Source: Clostridiales bacterium (GTDB lineage Bacteria; Bacillota; Clostridia; Lachnospirales; Lachnospiraceae). From it: a stretch of 64,000 nt of DNA. The position numbers and the translations under genes were made by a program. Below, in pieces: positions 37,443 through 48,154 of this stretch. Location: NCBI GenBank assembly GCA_029007845.1, contig JAQXIP010000104.1, forward strand, positions 1 to 64,000. The letters are read 5' to 3'. The notes beneath the pieces are model-generated. The model was given only the letters and a program-made list of their open reading frames with translations. It was not told the DNA's origin and did not search any database. The number at the start of each line of letters is the position of its first letter. Positions within the stretch are counted from its first letter, which is position 1.

Positions 37443-38780
37443 ATGAGAAAAAAACTGATTGCATTAGGATTGACTTTTGTAATGGCCACCGGTCTGTTAA
37501 CCGGCTGCGGTGGTGGAGAAAGTAAGTCAGAAGTGTATTTTTTGAATTTTAAACCAGAAGTTACGGATGTCTATAAAGACATTGCAAATACTTATGAAAA
37601 AGAGACTGGTGTAAAAGTGAAAGTGGTAACGGCTGCATCTGGGGAATATGAATCCACCTTAAAGGCAGAGCTGGCAAAAACGGATGCACCAACGATTTTT
37701 CAGATTAATGGACCGGTTGGTTATGAGACATGGAAGGATTATTGTCTTGATCTGATCAGCACAAATCTGTATTCCCAGCTTACTATGCCGGAGCTTGCAG
37801 TAAACAGCGGGGCTGGTGTGTATGGTGTTCCGTATGCGGTTGAAGGTTATGGAATTATCTACAATAAGAAGATAACGGATCAGTATTTTGCACTGCCGGA
37901 TAAAAAGAGTGAATGCAAATCCATGAAGGATGTGAAAGGTTTTGAACAATTCCGGGTGATTGTAGAAGATATGACCGAACATGCAAATGAACTGGGCATT
38001 GAAGGCGTATTTGCCTCTACTTCCCTTGCAGCAGGACAGCAGTGGAGATGGCAGACGCATCTTGCAAATGTTCCATTCTACTACGAATTTGCTAAGAAAA
38101 CCGATTATTCCACACCGCTTCTTGCCGGACTTGCTTCAAATGAGATTGAGTTTACCTATTCGGATCAGTTCCGCAACATATTTGATTTATATATCAATAA
38201 TTCGGTAAGCAATCCAAAGCTGCTTTCTTCCAAATCAGTAGAGGATTCCATGGCTGAATTTGCCCTTGGAAAATGTGCGATGGTTCAGAATGGAAGCTGG
38301 GCATGGGATCAGATTAAAGATGTTGATGGCAACGTTGTCAAAGCGAAAAATGTGAAATTCATGCCAATTTTTACCGGAATCAGCGGGGAACAGAATCAGG
38401 GAATCTGTATTGGAACAGAGAATTACTTCGCAATCAATTCCCAGGTAGACAGCGAACAGCAGGAGAAATCCATTGCATTTCTGGAATGGCTGTTTAGCAG
38501 CGAAGAAGGTATTAAATATGTAAAAGATGATCTTGGATTTATTGCGCCGTTTAAATCCTTTGAAGATGTAGATTATGATAATCCGCTTGTTTCCCAGACG
38601 AATGACTGGATGCAGAATGAAAAGGTAAATAATCTGCCTTGGGTATTCGCAAGCTTTCCAGATACAGTATTCAAGGATGAATTCGGTCAGGCATTGTTAG
38701 ATTATACCCAGGATAATGCAGGCTGGAATCAGGTAGTAGAACGTGTGAAAGAATCCTGGAAGACAGAAAAAGCAAAATAG
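37443..38780 (+). CDS. ABC transporter extracellular solute-binding lipoprotein
   Basis: 445 aa; lipobox LLTGC; KDIANTYEKETGVKVKVVTA; GVPYAVEGYGIIYNKKI. Confidence 0.9.
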   Translation: MRKKLIALGLTFVMATGLLTGCGGGESKSEVYFLNFKPEVTDVYKDIANTYEKETGVKVKVVTAASGEYESTLKAELAKTDAPTIFQINGPVGYETWKDYCLDLISTNLYSQLTMPELAVNSGAGVYGVPYAVEGYGIIYNKKITDQYFALPDKKSECKSMKDVKGFEQFRVIVEDMTEHANELGIEGVFASTSLAAGQQWRWQTHLANVPFYYEFAKKTDYSTPLLAGLASNEIEFTYSDQFRNIFDLYINNSVSNPKLLSSKSVEDSMAEFALGKCAMVQNGSWAWDQIKDVDGNVVKAKNVKFMPIFTGISGEQNQGICIGTENYFAINSQVDSEQQEKSIAFLEWLFSSEEGIKYVKDDLGFIAPFKSFEDVDYDNPLVSQTNDWMQNEKVNNLPWVFASFPDTVFKDEFGQALLDYTQDNAGWNQVVERVKESWKTEKAK

Positions 38781-38802
38781 AGAAGGAATAGGGGAAAAAG
38801 TG

Positions 38803-41800
38803 ATGACACAAGACCGTATTTGGGAAATACTGCAGATTGAACCAACTATGGATGAACAGGTAATACAGAGTGCCTACCGGGCATTGCTGCCAACGGTTAA
38901 CCCGGAAGATGATGCGGAGGGCTTTCGCAATTTAAGAGAAGCTTATGAAGCGGCACAGAAGCTTATACGGGAAAAAAAGCAGGAAAGCCTTGAACAGGAG
39001 AGAAACGAGACAAATCCAGAAGAGTTGTCCGAGATAGACCGTTTTATGGAAAAAGTGGAAGCATTATACGAATCGGTTCCCGGACGCTGTGATGTATCTG
39101 CGTGGAATGAACTGTTAAATGAACCGGTGTGTCAGGCTTTGGATACCTCTCTGGAAGTGCGGGAAAAAGTACTTGCTTATCTGATGGATCATTTTTATCT
39201 GCCGTCAGAAGTGTTCCGGAGGCTTGATAAAGAATTCCATTTTGTAGAAGAAAAGGAAGATCTGCTGGAGATGTTTCCACGGGATTTTCTGGCCTATCTG
39301 GAGCGTCAGGTAAATAATGAGAACTTTTTTCCATATGAATTATTAGAAGTCGTGTCGGTGGAGAAGGAAAATGATGACGCAGACACTTATATCCGTACAT
39401 ACTTTGATTTAAAGAATTCCCTGGATCAGGAGCAGACAGAAGGGGTAGAAGAAAAAATAAAACAGCTTTCCTCAGCAAGCGTCCGTCATCCATATCTGAA
39501 TGTGGAGAAGATGCGTTACGAGATGCTGAATGGGCATAAAAAGGAAGCCGGGGAGCTTTCTGAAAAACTGATGCAGAAGTGGAGCAGCAACGATTACGTG
39601 GCGTTTCAGTGTGCCCAGGTCTGGTTTGATCTTGGACAGACAGAGAAAGCGTTCGAAACATGGAATGACCTCCTTGTGAAGAATCCGGAGCATTACGGAG
39701 CTAAATATGGTCTTGCCCTTTGTTACCAGAAAAATGGTGATGCCCAGAAAGCCAAAGAGGCTTCCGTTGACATTCTTGAGCGGAACGGCCAGGATGAGAA
39801 GATGAATGAGGTCATGCATTGGGCAAATGAGATTCTTATCAGGGATTATGAGAAGAAGCTTCAGGAGGAGCCGGACAATGTGGGTGACGCATTGGAGATG
39901 GGATGGTGTCTGTTTCAGAATGAGAGAGACCAGGATACCATTGACCTTCTTGACCGGACACATCCGGATAATGAAGAACATGAGCGGGATTATTGCAATC
40001 TGAGAGGCCGCTGCCTTTACAATATGAAACACTATGAAGAGGCAATTCCATTTCTAAAAAAATGGCTTCTTATTATGGATCAACTGGTGGAAAACGGCGG
40101 AGAGCCCAAAAAGACAAGACGCCGTGGATATGCCGCTTTTTTACTGGCTATGTGCTATCAGGAACTATCGGGCAAGACCGAGGATGGAAAAAAAGTAAGG
40201 AACCAGAATGAGGCAGAAGAGTTCTTTCATCGTTCCATTGAGACGGAAGAAAATGATTTTGCAAGGCTGTCTTATGAAAATAACCTGGCTGTATTTTATA
40301 ATGAATGCCGCCAGTATGAAAAGGCGGTGGATGTGTGTGACCGTATTCTAAAGGAAGACAGCGGATATTACCCGGCATACCTCCAGCGACAGAAAGCCTT
40401 TTTTGAGTTGAAAAACGCACAGGGGGTAGTGGACGACTACCATGCGGCAGTAGAAATTGTTCCAAATTATTTTGTGCCATATGTATTGGCAGCAAAAGTG
40501 TTTAGTATATTTAACCAGTACGAAGATGTGAAAGATGTGGTAACCCGGGCAAAGGAAGCCGGAGCATGGTCTTGTGCCCTTGCGCTGTATGAGATTAAGG
40601 CTGGAAGAATGCTGGCGGAGTCTGAAAAAGAACGGGTGAGTGTTCTGGCACTGGCAGATGAACTGGAGTTTCACAGGGATGAACTGGAAGACGATGTGGA
40701 AGACTGGTCGGAGTTCTATGCAGAACGGGCGATTTTGTGTCTGGACACAGGAAATTACGAAGAAGGTCTGGAAAAAATCCAGAAGGCCATCGAGCTGAAT
40801 CCATCAAAGTATTATTATGAATGGATCCGGGCAGATCTGGTGAAAGGTCAGGGAAAACTGGAAGAAGCCCTGGCGCTCTATCAGGAACTTGAGAAAAAGA
40901 TGCCGGATAACCCGGGTATTAATTATGATATGGCCCGCTGCTACATGAGTGTTGGAAATGAGGAAGCTGCAATTGTGCAGTTTGAGAAAACGCTTGAGAA
41001 AGATCCGGAGCACAGACGGGTGCATAATGAACTGATGAATATTTACCAGAGAAAATATAATCAGACTTACCAGAAAAAGTATTATGTGCTTGCTATGGAG
41101 CATGCGGACAAACAGATTGATAACCTGGATAATTCCTTTTACCGGATTGAACGGGCGATTTTAAAGCTGGATGGTTACGAAACAGAGGAAGCCAGGGAAG
41201 ATCTGGAAGAAAGCTTAAAGACAGAGCCGGATAATCTATATGCGTATAATAACCTTGGCTTTGCTTATCGTCTGGAGAAAAAATGGGATCTTGCCATTGA
41301 GAATTTCCGCAAGGCTGCCCAGTTAATGGAGACGCCGGAAACAATACTTCCTTATAGTAATCTTGCAGACTGTTATGAGATTACCGGGGAATATGAAAAA
41401 GCGATCGAATGCCTTAAGAAAAATCTGTCCATGTTTCCAAAGAACCTGTCCATTTATACCGATATGGCTCATCTATATATAAAGATGGGGCAGTATGAAA
41501 AGGCAATTTCGTGTTTTGAAAAATTCTGTGAGTGTTCGGATGGTGACTGTACGAGGGAGAAAAGCTGGATTGCCAGATGCTATGTGAAACTGAATAATGA
41601 CAAACAGGCAGAGAAATGTCTTGCACAGATGGTTAAGGACAACCCGCTGAAAGGTTCTCTGGCTTGTATGGAATTTTATAAAGTGGTAAAGAGAAATTAC
41701 CGGAAAGCATGGAAATATGCTTCAAAAGTAGCAAGATTATGTGTATGGCGTGAAGAACCGCTTCTTGGCGGTGAGTATCTGGATCTGGCAGAGACCTGTT

Positions 41801-42183
41801 TTTTGTGCGATAAAAAGAAAAAAGCAAAAGAGTACGCAGAGAAAGCCTTGGAACAGCTTTTAAAATGCGGTGTGACTCTGGAGGAATATATAAACTATCC
41901 AAACAGAGGACCATTAAACCGCGCCCAGATTGGAAGATACTATCATTTTTGCGGAGATCTTGATAAGGCTGAGGAGCTTTTATTATCTGCCGCTTCCATG
42001 GACTTATGCTGTGACTGTAAACAGAGGGAGTGCCAGGATGTATACTGTTATCTTGGCAGGCTGTATGAGGCAATGGGGGATTATGACAAGGCATATAAGA
42101 GTTTCCTGAAAGTAAAGGAAATCAACCCGACAGACACGGAACTGCCAGCTGCATTTGAAGCGATTCGCAAGAAACAGAAATGA
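38803..42183 (+). CDS. giant TPR-repeat protein with N-terminal J-domain-like segment
   Basis: about 1126 aa; IWEILQIEPTMDEQVIQSAYRALLPTVNPEDDAEGFRNLREAYEAAQ; many TPR-like A/G/Y helical repeats. Confidence 0.87.
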   Translation: MTQDRIWEILQIEPTMDEQVIQSAYRALLPTVNPEDDAEGFRNLREAYEAAQKLIREKKQESLEQERNETNPEELSEIDRFMEKVEALYESVPGRCDVSAWNELLNEPVCQALDTSLEVREKVLAYLMDHFYLPSEVFRRLDKEFHFVEEKEDLLEMFPRDFLAYLERQVNNENFFPYELLEVVSVEKENDDADTYIRTYFDLKNSLDQEQTEGVEEKIKQLSSASVRHPYLNVEKMRYEMLNGHKKEAGELSEKLMQKWSSNDYVAFQCAQVWFDLGQTEKAFETWNDLLVKNPEHYGAKYGLALCYQKNGDAQKAKEASVDILERNGQDEKMNEVMHWANEILIRDYEKKLQEEPDNVGDALEMGWCLFQNERDQDTIDLLDRTHPDNEEHERDYCNLRGRCLYNMKHYEEAIPFLKKWLLIMDQLVENGGEPKKTRRRGYAAFLLAMCYQELSGKTEDGKKVRNQNEAEEFFHRSIETEENDFARLSYENNLAVFYNECRQYEKAVDVCDRILKEDSGYYPAYLQRQKAFFELKNAQGVVDDYHAAVEIVPNYFVPYVLAAKVFSIFNQYEDVKDVVTRAKEAGAWSCALALYEIKAGRMLAESEKERVSVLALADELEFHRDELEDDVEDWSEFYAERAILCLDTGNYEEGLEKIQKAIELNPSKYYYEWIRADLVKGQGKLEEALALYQELEKKMPDNPGINYDMARCYMSVGNEEAAIVQFEKTLEKDPEHRRVHNELMNIYQRKYNQTYQKKYYVLAMEHADKQIDNLDNSFYRIERAILKLDGYETEEAREDLEESLKTEPDNLYAYNNLGFAYRLEKKWDLAIENFRKAAQLMETPETILPYSNLADCYEITGEYEKAIECLKKNLSMFPKNLSIYTDMAHLYIKMGQYEKAISCFEKFCECSDGDCTREKSWIARCYVKLNNDKQAEKCLAQMVKDNPLKGSLACMEFYKVVKRNYRKAWKYASKVARLCVWREEPLLGGEYLDLAETCFLCDKKKKAKEYAEKALEQLLKCGVTLEEYINYPNRGPLNRAQIGRYYHFCGDLDKAEELLLSAASMDLCCDCKQRECQDVYCYLGRLYEAMGDYDKAYKSFLKVKEINPTDTELPAAFEAIRKKQK

Positions 42184-42199
42184 GGTTAAGAGAAAGATC

Positions 42200-43891
42200 A
42201 TGATTATTGGAATTGATTTAGGAACCACCAATAGTCTGGCGGCTTATTTTACAGAAGATGGGCCAAAGATGATTCCGAATCGTCTTGGCAGCCATCTGAC
42301 TCCGTCAGTTGTGAGCATAGATGAAGAAGGCCAGGTATATGTGGGAGAAACAGCCCGTGAGAGGATGCTTTTGCACCCGGAGAGTACCGCCAGCGTATTC
42401 AAAAGAAGCATGGGAACGGATAAGAAGTACATTCTGAATGGAAAAAAGTATTCGGCAGAAGAATTATCTTCGTTTGTTCTGCGCTCTTTAAAAGAAGATG
42501 CCGAAGTGTATCTGAAGGAGCCGGTAACAGAGGCAGTTATCAGTGTGCCAGCTTATTTTAATGACGCCAGAAGAAAAGCGACAAAACGTGCCGGGGAACT
42601 GGCAGGACTAAAGGTTGAGCGGATCATTAGTGAGCCGACTGCCGCTGCTGTAGCATATGGTTTATATGAGGCAAAAGAAAATGCCAAATTTCTTGTCTTT
42701 GACTTGGGCGGTGGAACCTTTGATGTGTCGATTCTCGAACTGTTTCACCCGATCCTTGAGGTACGGGCTGTTGCCGGAGATAACTTCCTTGGAGGAGAAG
42801 ACTTTACAAAAGTAATCGAGGATCTGTTCTATGAGAAAAATAAAGAGCTGGATCCAATGCTTTTAGATGCCAAGACACTGCGGCATATTCATAAGCAGGC
42901 AGAACTGTGTAAACTGAGTTTTACAGATGAAAAGGATGCCACTATGACTTGTGTAATCCAGGATAAAAAATATGAGTTAAAATTAGACCTTGACGAATAT
43001 ACAAAAGCATGCGAAGATTTGCTTGAACGAATCCGGATTCCGGTTAAGAGAAGCCTTGCAGATTCCAATACCCGCTTATCGGATATTAGTAAAGTAGTGC
43101 TGGTAGGAGGCGCAACCAAGTCTCCTGTGGTCCGGAAGTTTGTCAGCCGTCTGTTTAAGTTCATACCGGATACGAATATTAATCCGGATGAGGCGGTTGC
43201 GCTGGGAGCGGCGGTTCAGGCAGCCATGAAAGAACGCAAGGATGCCATCCGGGAAGTGATTCTTACCGATGTGTGCCCGTTTACGCTTGGTACTGAAGTA
43301 GTAGTAGAAAGGGAAAACGGCAGATTTGAGGCAGGACATTTCTGTCCGATTATCGAGAGAAACACGGTCATTCCGGCAAGCCGGACGGAGACGTTATATA
43401 CCGTCCGGGACAACCAGACAAAGCTCCGGGTGAATGTGCTGCAGGGAGAAAGCCGTTTTGCAGCCAATAATGTCAGTCTTGGGGAACTCGAGATTGATGT
43501 GCCGAAGGCAAAAGCTGGGGAAGAAGCCATTGAAGTGACGTATACCTATGATGTGAATGCAATTCTGGAAGTGGAAGTCCGGGTTGTGTCAACGGACAAA
43601 AAGGTAAAACAAGTGATTAAAAACCAGGAAACGGATATGACCGATGAGGAGATTGCAAAGCGGTTTGAAGAATTATCCTATCTGAAAATACACCCGAGAG
43701 ACCAGGAAGAAAATCACCTTCTTTTGATAAAAGGGGAACGAATCTACGAAGAGAGTCTCGGAGATGAACGGCAGCTTATTGAGATTGCCATGAGAAAATT
43801 TGAAGATGCACTCAGCACCCAGGATCCAAAAAAGATTGAAAGTGCCAGAAGAGAATTCAAAGAGTTTTTAGAGGAGATGGATCAGTTATAA
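42200..43891 (+). CDS. Hsp70 family chaperone (HscC-like)
   Basis: MIIGIDLGTTNSLAAYF; VISVPAYFNDARRKATKRAGELAGL; VFDLGGGTFDVSILEL; VLVGGATKSPVVR. Confidence 0.95.
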   Translation: MIIGIDLGTTNSLAAYFTEDGPKMIPNRLGSHLTPSVVSIDEEGQVYVGETARERMLLHPESTASVFKRSMGTDKKYILNGKKYSAEELSSFVLRSLKEDAEVYLKEPVTEAVISVPAYFNDARRKATKRAGELAGLKVERIISEPTAAAVAYGLYEAKENAKFLVFDLGGGTFDVSILELFHPILEVRAVAGDNFLGGEDFTKVIEDLFYEKNKELDPMLLDAKTLRHIHKQAELCKLSFTDEKDATMTCVIQDKKYELKLDLDEYTKACEDLLERIRIPVKRSLADSNTRLSDISKVVLVGGATKSPVVRKFVSRLFKFIPDTNINPDEAVALGAAVQAAMKERKDAIREVILTDVCPFTLGTEVVVERENGRFEAGHFCPIIERNTVIPASRTETLYTVRDNQTKLRVNVLQGESRFAANNVSLGELEIDVPKAKAGEEAIEVTYTYDVNAILEVEVRVVSTDKKVKQVIKNQETDMTDEEIAKRFEELSYLKIHPRDQEENHLLLIKGERIYEESLGDERQLIEIAMRKFEDALSTQDPKKIESARREFKEFLEEMDQL

Positions 43892-43909
43892 AAGAGGAGT
43901 GGAGAAGTT

Positions 43910-44914
43910 ATGATTTTACTGACGGGTGGAACCGGATATATTGGAAGCCATACTGCGGTAGAACTGCTGCAGTCGGGCGAAGAGATTGTCATCGCGGATG
44001 ATTTTTCCAACAGTAATGAAGAAGTGTTAAAACGGATGGAAACCCTTACCGGGAAGAAGATTCCATTTTACCAGATTGATGTAAAAGACAAGAAGGCACT
44101 AAAGAAGGTGTTTGAAGACCAGGCAGAGCCTATCCGGTGTGTCATTCATTTTGCAGGGTTTAAGGCAGTCGGGGAATCGGTAAAGGAACCGGTGAAATAT
44201 TACCGGAATAACCTGGACACCACGTTGTCACTTCTGGAAGTGATGCAGGAAAAACAAGTAAAGCAGTTTATATTCAGTTCTTCTGCCACCCTTTATGGAA
44301 AATCAAAAGGAAAGGCACCATTCACGGAAGATGAACCGGATACCGGCTGCACCAATCCGTATGGCTGGACAAAATGGATGATTGAGCAGATTCTTCAGGA
44401 TGTATGTGTGGCAGATCCGGAGTTTTCTGCCGTCATGCTCCGTTATTTTAATCCGATCGGTGCCCATGAAAGTGGCTTGCTGGGAGAGCGTCCAAACGGA
44501 ATCCCGAATAATCTGATGCCTTATATTACTCAGGTCGCAATTGGAAAATTAGACCACCTGAGGGTATTTGGCGATGATTATGATACGCCGGATGGTACCG
44601 GGGTACGGGATTACATTCATGTAGTGGATCTGGCAAAAGGGCATGTAGCTGCCTGTGACTATATAAAAGAGCATAAGGGTGCCGAGGTGATTAACCTTGG
44701 AACGGGCGTAGGTTATAGTGTGTTAGACATTGTTCATGCGTTCGAGGAAGCAAATGGCATCCGGATCCCATATGAGATTGTGGAACGCAGAGCCGGTGAT
44801 GTGGCAACGATGTATGCGGATGCCTCAAAAGCCAGACGGCTTCTTGACTGGAAGGCAGAAAAGGACTTAACCCAGATGTGCCGGGATTCCTGGCGTTTTG
44901 AGCAGATGTTATAA
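43910..44914 (+). CDS. galE: UDP-glucose 4-epimerase
   Basis: 334 aa; LTGGTGYIGSHTAVELL; FSSSATLYG; NPYGWTKWMIEQIL. Confidence 0.97.
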   Translation: MILLTGGTGYIGSHTAVELLQSGEEIVIADDFSNSNEEVLKRMETLTGKKIPFYQIDVKDKKALKKVFEDQAEPIRCVIHFAGFKAVGESVKEPVKYYRNNLDTTLSLLEVMQEKQVKQFIFSSSATLYGKSKGKAPFTEDEPDTGCTNPYGWTKWMIEQILQDVCVADPEFSAVMLRYFNPIGAHESGLLGERPNGIPNNLMPYITQVAIGKLDHLRVFGDDYDTPDGTGVRDYIHVVDLAKGHVAACDYIKEHKGAEVINLGTGVGYSVLDIVHAFEEANGIRIPYEIVERRAGDVATMYADASKARRLLDWKAEKDLTQMCRDSWRFEQML

Positions 44915-44921
44915 CAGAAAG

Positions 44922-44946
44922 GGGACAGACCAATCTGGTTTGTCCC
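44922..44946 (+). terminator. stem-loop after galE
   Basis: GGGACAgACCAatcTGGTtTGTCCC inverted repeat; no strong T tract. Confidence 0.45.
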
Positions 44947-44982
44947 TCATCGGATGAATATAGATTGAAATGAGTGAGTCGT

Positions 44983-46431
44983 ATGCAGAAATTTACCCAG
45001 GAGGATACTCCGATCTTTCAGGCTTTAAACCAGCAGAGACTAAACCGGCTGGTGCATTTTGATGTTCCGGGGCACAAAGGAGGACGCGGCAATAAAGAGC
45101 TGCGGGACTGCCTCGGAGAGAATATTATTAAGCTTGATATGAATTCCATGAAACCACTGGATAATCTGTGCCACCCATCATCGGTGATACAGGAAGCACA
45201 GCGCCTGGCAGCGGAGGCATTTTGCGCGGATGAGGCATTTTTTATTGTGAATGGCACTACTGCGGCAGTACAGGCGATGATTATGTCAGTGTGCAAAGAA
45301 GGGGAAGAGATTATTATGCCCCGGAATGTTCACCGTAGTGCCATCAATGCCTTAGTTGTCAACGGAGCGATTCCGGTTTATGTTAATCCCGGAGTGAACA
45401 AGCATCTGGGGATCCCTCTTGGAATGAGCATCCAGGCGGTAAAGGAAGCCATGCAGGAACATCCGGATGCAAAGGCTATTCTTGTGAATAATCCGACCTA
45501 CTATGGAATCTGTTCCGATTTAAGGCAGATTGTAGAGCTTGCACATGAACGTGGGATGCGGGTGCTGGTAGACGAGGCTCATGGAACTCATTTTTATTTT
45601 GGGGATGGAATGCCGATAAGCGCCATGGAAGCGGGAGCAGACATGGCAGCCATCAGTATCCATAAGACGGGCGGATCCTTAACCCAGAGTTCGCTGCTGT
45701 TGACGAGAAATACCGTAAACGGAGATTATGTCCGCCAGGTGATTAACCTGACCCAGACGACCAGTGCATCTTATCTGCTGCTTTCCTCTCTGGATATTGC
45801 CAGAAAGAACCTGTACCTGCATGGAAAAGATATGTTCCGCAAAACAGTGGATCACGCGTTATATGCCAGAAAGGAAGTCAATAAGCTTGGAGGGTATTAT
45901 GCCTTTGGAGAGGAACTGATTGACGGAGATGAAGTATACCAGTTTGATCCTACCAAGCTGTCGATCCACACCAGGGATATTGGTCTTGCGGGAATTGAAG
46001 TTTACGATCTTCTGCGGGATGATTACGGGATTCAGATTGAGTTTGGTGATATTGGAAATATTCTTGCAATTCTCACAAGCGGAGACCGGGACTTGGAGAT
46101 TGAGAGACTGATTGCCGCCCTCTCTGAGATCAAACGGCTTCATGCAAAAGATAAAGCGGGACTATTCGATCATGAATATATTAATCCACAGATTGTCATG
46201 CCTCCCCAGAAGGCATTTTACAGTGAGAAGGAATCCTTGTTGTTTGAAGACAGCTGTGACCGCATCTGTGGAGAGTTTGTGATGTGTTATCCTCCGGGGA
46301 TTCCGATTCTGGCTCCTGGAGAGCGGATTACAAAAGATATTCTCCGCTATATCGCTTATGCGAAAGAAAAAGGCTGCTTTATGACGGGAACAGAGGATAT
46401 GCGGATTGAGCATATCAATGTGGTGAAATAA
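44983..46431 (+). CDS. Orn/Lys/Arg decarboxylase family (PLP fold I; likely arginine decarboxylase by context)
   Basis: HFDVPGHKGGRGNKELRD; AISIHKTGGSLTQSSLLL; followed by an agmatinase gene. Confidence 0.9.
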   Translation: MQKFTQEDTPIFQALNQQRLNRLVHFDVPGHKGGRGNKELRDCLGENIIKLDMNSMKPLDNLCHPSSVIQEAQRLAAEAFCADEAFFIVNGTTAAVQAMIMSVCKEGEEIIMPRNVHRSAINALVVNGAIPVYVNPGVNKHLGIPLGMSIQAVKEAMQEHPDAKAILVNNPTYYGICSDLRQIVELAHERGMRVLVDEAHGTHFYFGDGMPISAMEAGADMAAISIHKTGGSLTQSSLLLTRNTVNGDYVRQVINLTQTTSASYLLLSSLDIARKNLYLHGKDMFRKTVDHALYARKEVNKLGGYYAFGEELIDGDEVYQFDPTKLSIHTRDIGLAGIEVYDLLRDDYGIQIEFGDIGNILAILTSGDRDLEIERLIAALSEIKRLHAKDKAGLFDHEYINPQIVMPPQKAFYSEKESLLFEDSCDRICGEFVMCYPPGIPILAPGERITKDILRYIAYAKEKGCFMTGTEDMRIEHINVVK

Positions 46432-46444
46432 AGGAAGGTGCGCG

Positions 46445-47302
46445 ATGGAATTATGGTATACCGATATGCACACGGAGAATGTGCGGTTCTCAATGAAGGT
46501 GGAGAAACAGCTTGTGACGATGGAAAGCTATTATCAGCGGATTGACGTATTACAAACCTATGATTATGGGAAAGTATTAGTGTTAGACGGCGAGCTGATG
46601 ATTACCGAGCGGGATGAGTTTATCTACCATGAGATGGCAGTACATGTGCCTATGGCAGTGCATCCGGCGGCAAAGAGGGTACTGGTAATCGGCGGTGGAG
46701 ACGGCGGTTCCGTAAGAGAACTTTCCAAGTATGATTCCATCGAAAAGATTGATCTGGTTGAGATTGACCAGTCTTTGGTTGACATCTGCAAAAAGCATTT
46801 TAAAGAGACGGCATGTGGTTTGGAAGACCCAAGAGTCAGTGTCTGTTTTGATGAGGGAATCCGGTTTGTCCGGGGAGTAAATGCAGAGTACGATCTGATT
46901 ATTGTAGACTGCTCTGACCCATATGGTCCGGCTGAAGGATTATTTACCAGGGAATTCTATGGAAACTGCTTTAAAGCATTAAAGGAAGATGGCATCTTAA
47001 TTAACCAGCATGAGAGCCCATACTATAAGGAACATTCCCGGAGTGTGCAGCTTGCCCATAAAAATATCGGTGCATCATTCCCATTTAGCACTGTATATCA
47101 GTGCCATATTCCGTCCTATCCGTCAGGACACTGGCTGTTTGGGTTTGCATCGAAAAAGTATGATCCGATCGCAGATTTGTCGGACGAGAGATGGAATGCC
47201 CTTGGAATTCAGACGAAGTATTATAATACCGATATTCATAAGGGAGCCTTTTATCTCCCGAATTATGTAAAGGAGCTTTTGAAGATCGATGAAGCGAAAT
47301 GA
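46445..47302 (+). CDS. speE: polyamine aminopropyltransferase (spermidine synthase)
   Basis: 285 aa; LVLDGELMITERDEFIYHEM; VLVIGGGDGGSVRELSKYDSIEKIDLVEID. Confidence 0.96.
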   Translation: MELWYTDMHTENVRFSMKVEKQLVTMESYYQRIDVLQTYDYGKVLVLDGELMITERDEFIYHEMAVHVPMAVHPAAKRVLVIGGGDGGSVRELSKYDSIEKIDLVEIDQSLVDICKKHFKETACGLEDPRVSVCFDEGIRFVRGVNAEYDLIIVDCSDPYGPAEGLFTREFYGNCFKALKEDGILINQHESPYYKEHSRSVQLAHKNIGASFPFSTVYQCHIPSYPSGHWLFGFASKKYDPIADLSDERWNALGIQTKYYNTDIHKGAFYLPNYVKELLKIDEAK

Positions 47303-48134
47303 AAGTACGATAATTGCCTGTGATGCTCCATACGAAGAGAGCCGGATTGTGCTGTTTGGCGCCCCGTATGACAGTACCACGTCTTTCCGTCCGGGCACCC
47401 GGTTTGCAAGCCAGGCGATTCGAAGTGAAAGCTTTGGCATTGAGACATACAGCCCATACCAGAAGAAAGATATGACAGACTACCGTTATTTTGATTCGGG
47501 AGATCTGGAACTGCCCTTTGGGGACGTGATGATGGCACTCGACGAGATTTCAAGCCGGACAAAGGAGATTCTAAGGGATGGAAAGCTTCCTTTCATGATT
47601 GGAGGAGAGCATCTGGTCACTTATGGAGCCGTGCGGGAAGTGGTGAAAAAATATCCGGAACTTCATATCATTCATTTTGATGCACATGCAGACTTAAGGG
47701 AAGAATACCTTGGGGTGCGGTTTTCCCACGCGTCGGTTCTAAGACGCTGCCATGATCTTTTAGGAGATGGCAGAATCTTTCAGTTTGGAATCCGGAGTGG
47801 AGACCGGAGTGAACTGGAATGGGGAGAAAAGCATGTGTGTACCCATTTTTTTGACTTTGCAACACTAGAAGATGTGGTGGAACAGTTAAAGGGTAAGCCG
47901 GTGTATTTTACCCTTGACCTGGATGTACTCGACCCTTCGGTTTTTCCGGGAACCGGTACGCCAGAAGCTGGAGGTGTTACTTTTATGCAGCTTATGGAAG
48001 CTATGAAGAAAGTGACATCCCTTAACATTGTGGGACTCGATATGAATGAACTGTCACCGGTGTACGACCAGAGTGGCTGCTCTACGGCAACAGCCTGCAA
48101 GATTTTAAGAGAACTTTTATTATTTTTATCATAA
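47289..48134 (+). CDS. speB: agmatinase
   Basis: 281 aa; MIGGEHLVTYGAV, HFDAHADLREEYLG, LDLDVLDPSVFPGTGTPEAGG. Confidence 0.95.
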   Translation: MKRNESTIIACDAPYEESRIVLFGAPYDSTTSFRPGTRFASQAIRSESFGIETYSPYQKKDMTDYRYFDSGDLELPFGDVMMALDEISSRTKEILRDGKLPFMIGGEHLVTYGAVREVVKKYPELHIIHFDAHADLREEYLGVRFSHASVLRRCHDLLGDGRIFQFGIRSGDRSELEWGEKHVCTHFFDFATLEDVVEQLKGKPVYFTLDLDVLDPSVFPGTGTPEAGGVTFMQLMEAMKKVTSLNIVGLDMNELSPVYDQSGCSTATACKILRELLLFLS

Positions 48135-48154
48135 GAATACGGAGGTTAACAGAC

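Noticed and set aside
39044-40032. Long antisense ORFs (205 and 186 aa) in the TPR gene
   Set aside because: Shadow ORFs in a long coding region; the + strand TPR protein is clearly coding.
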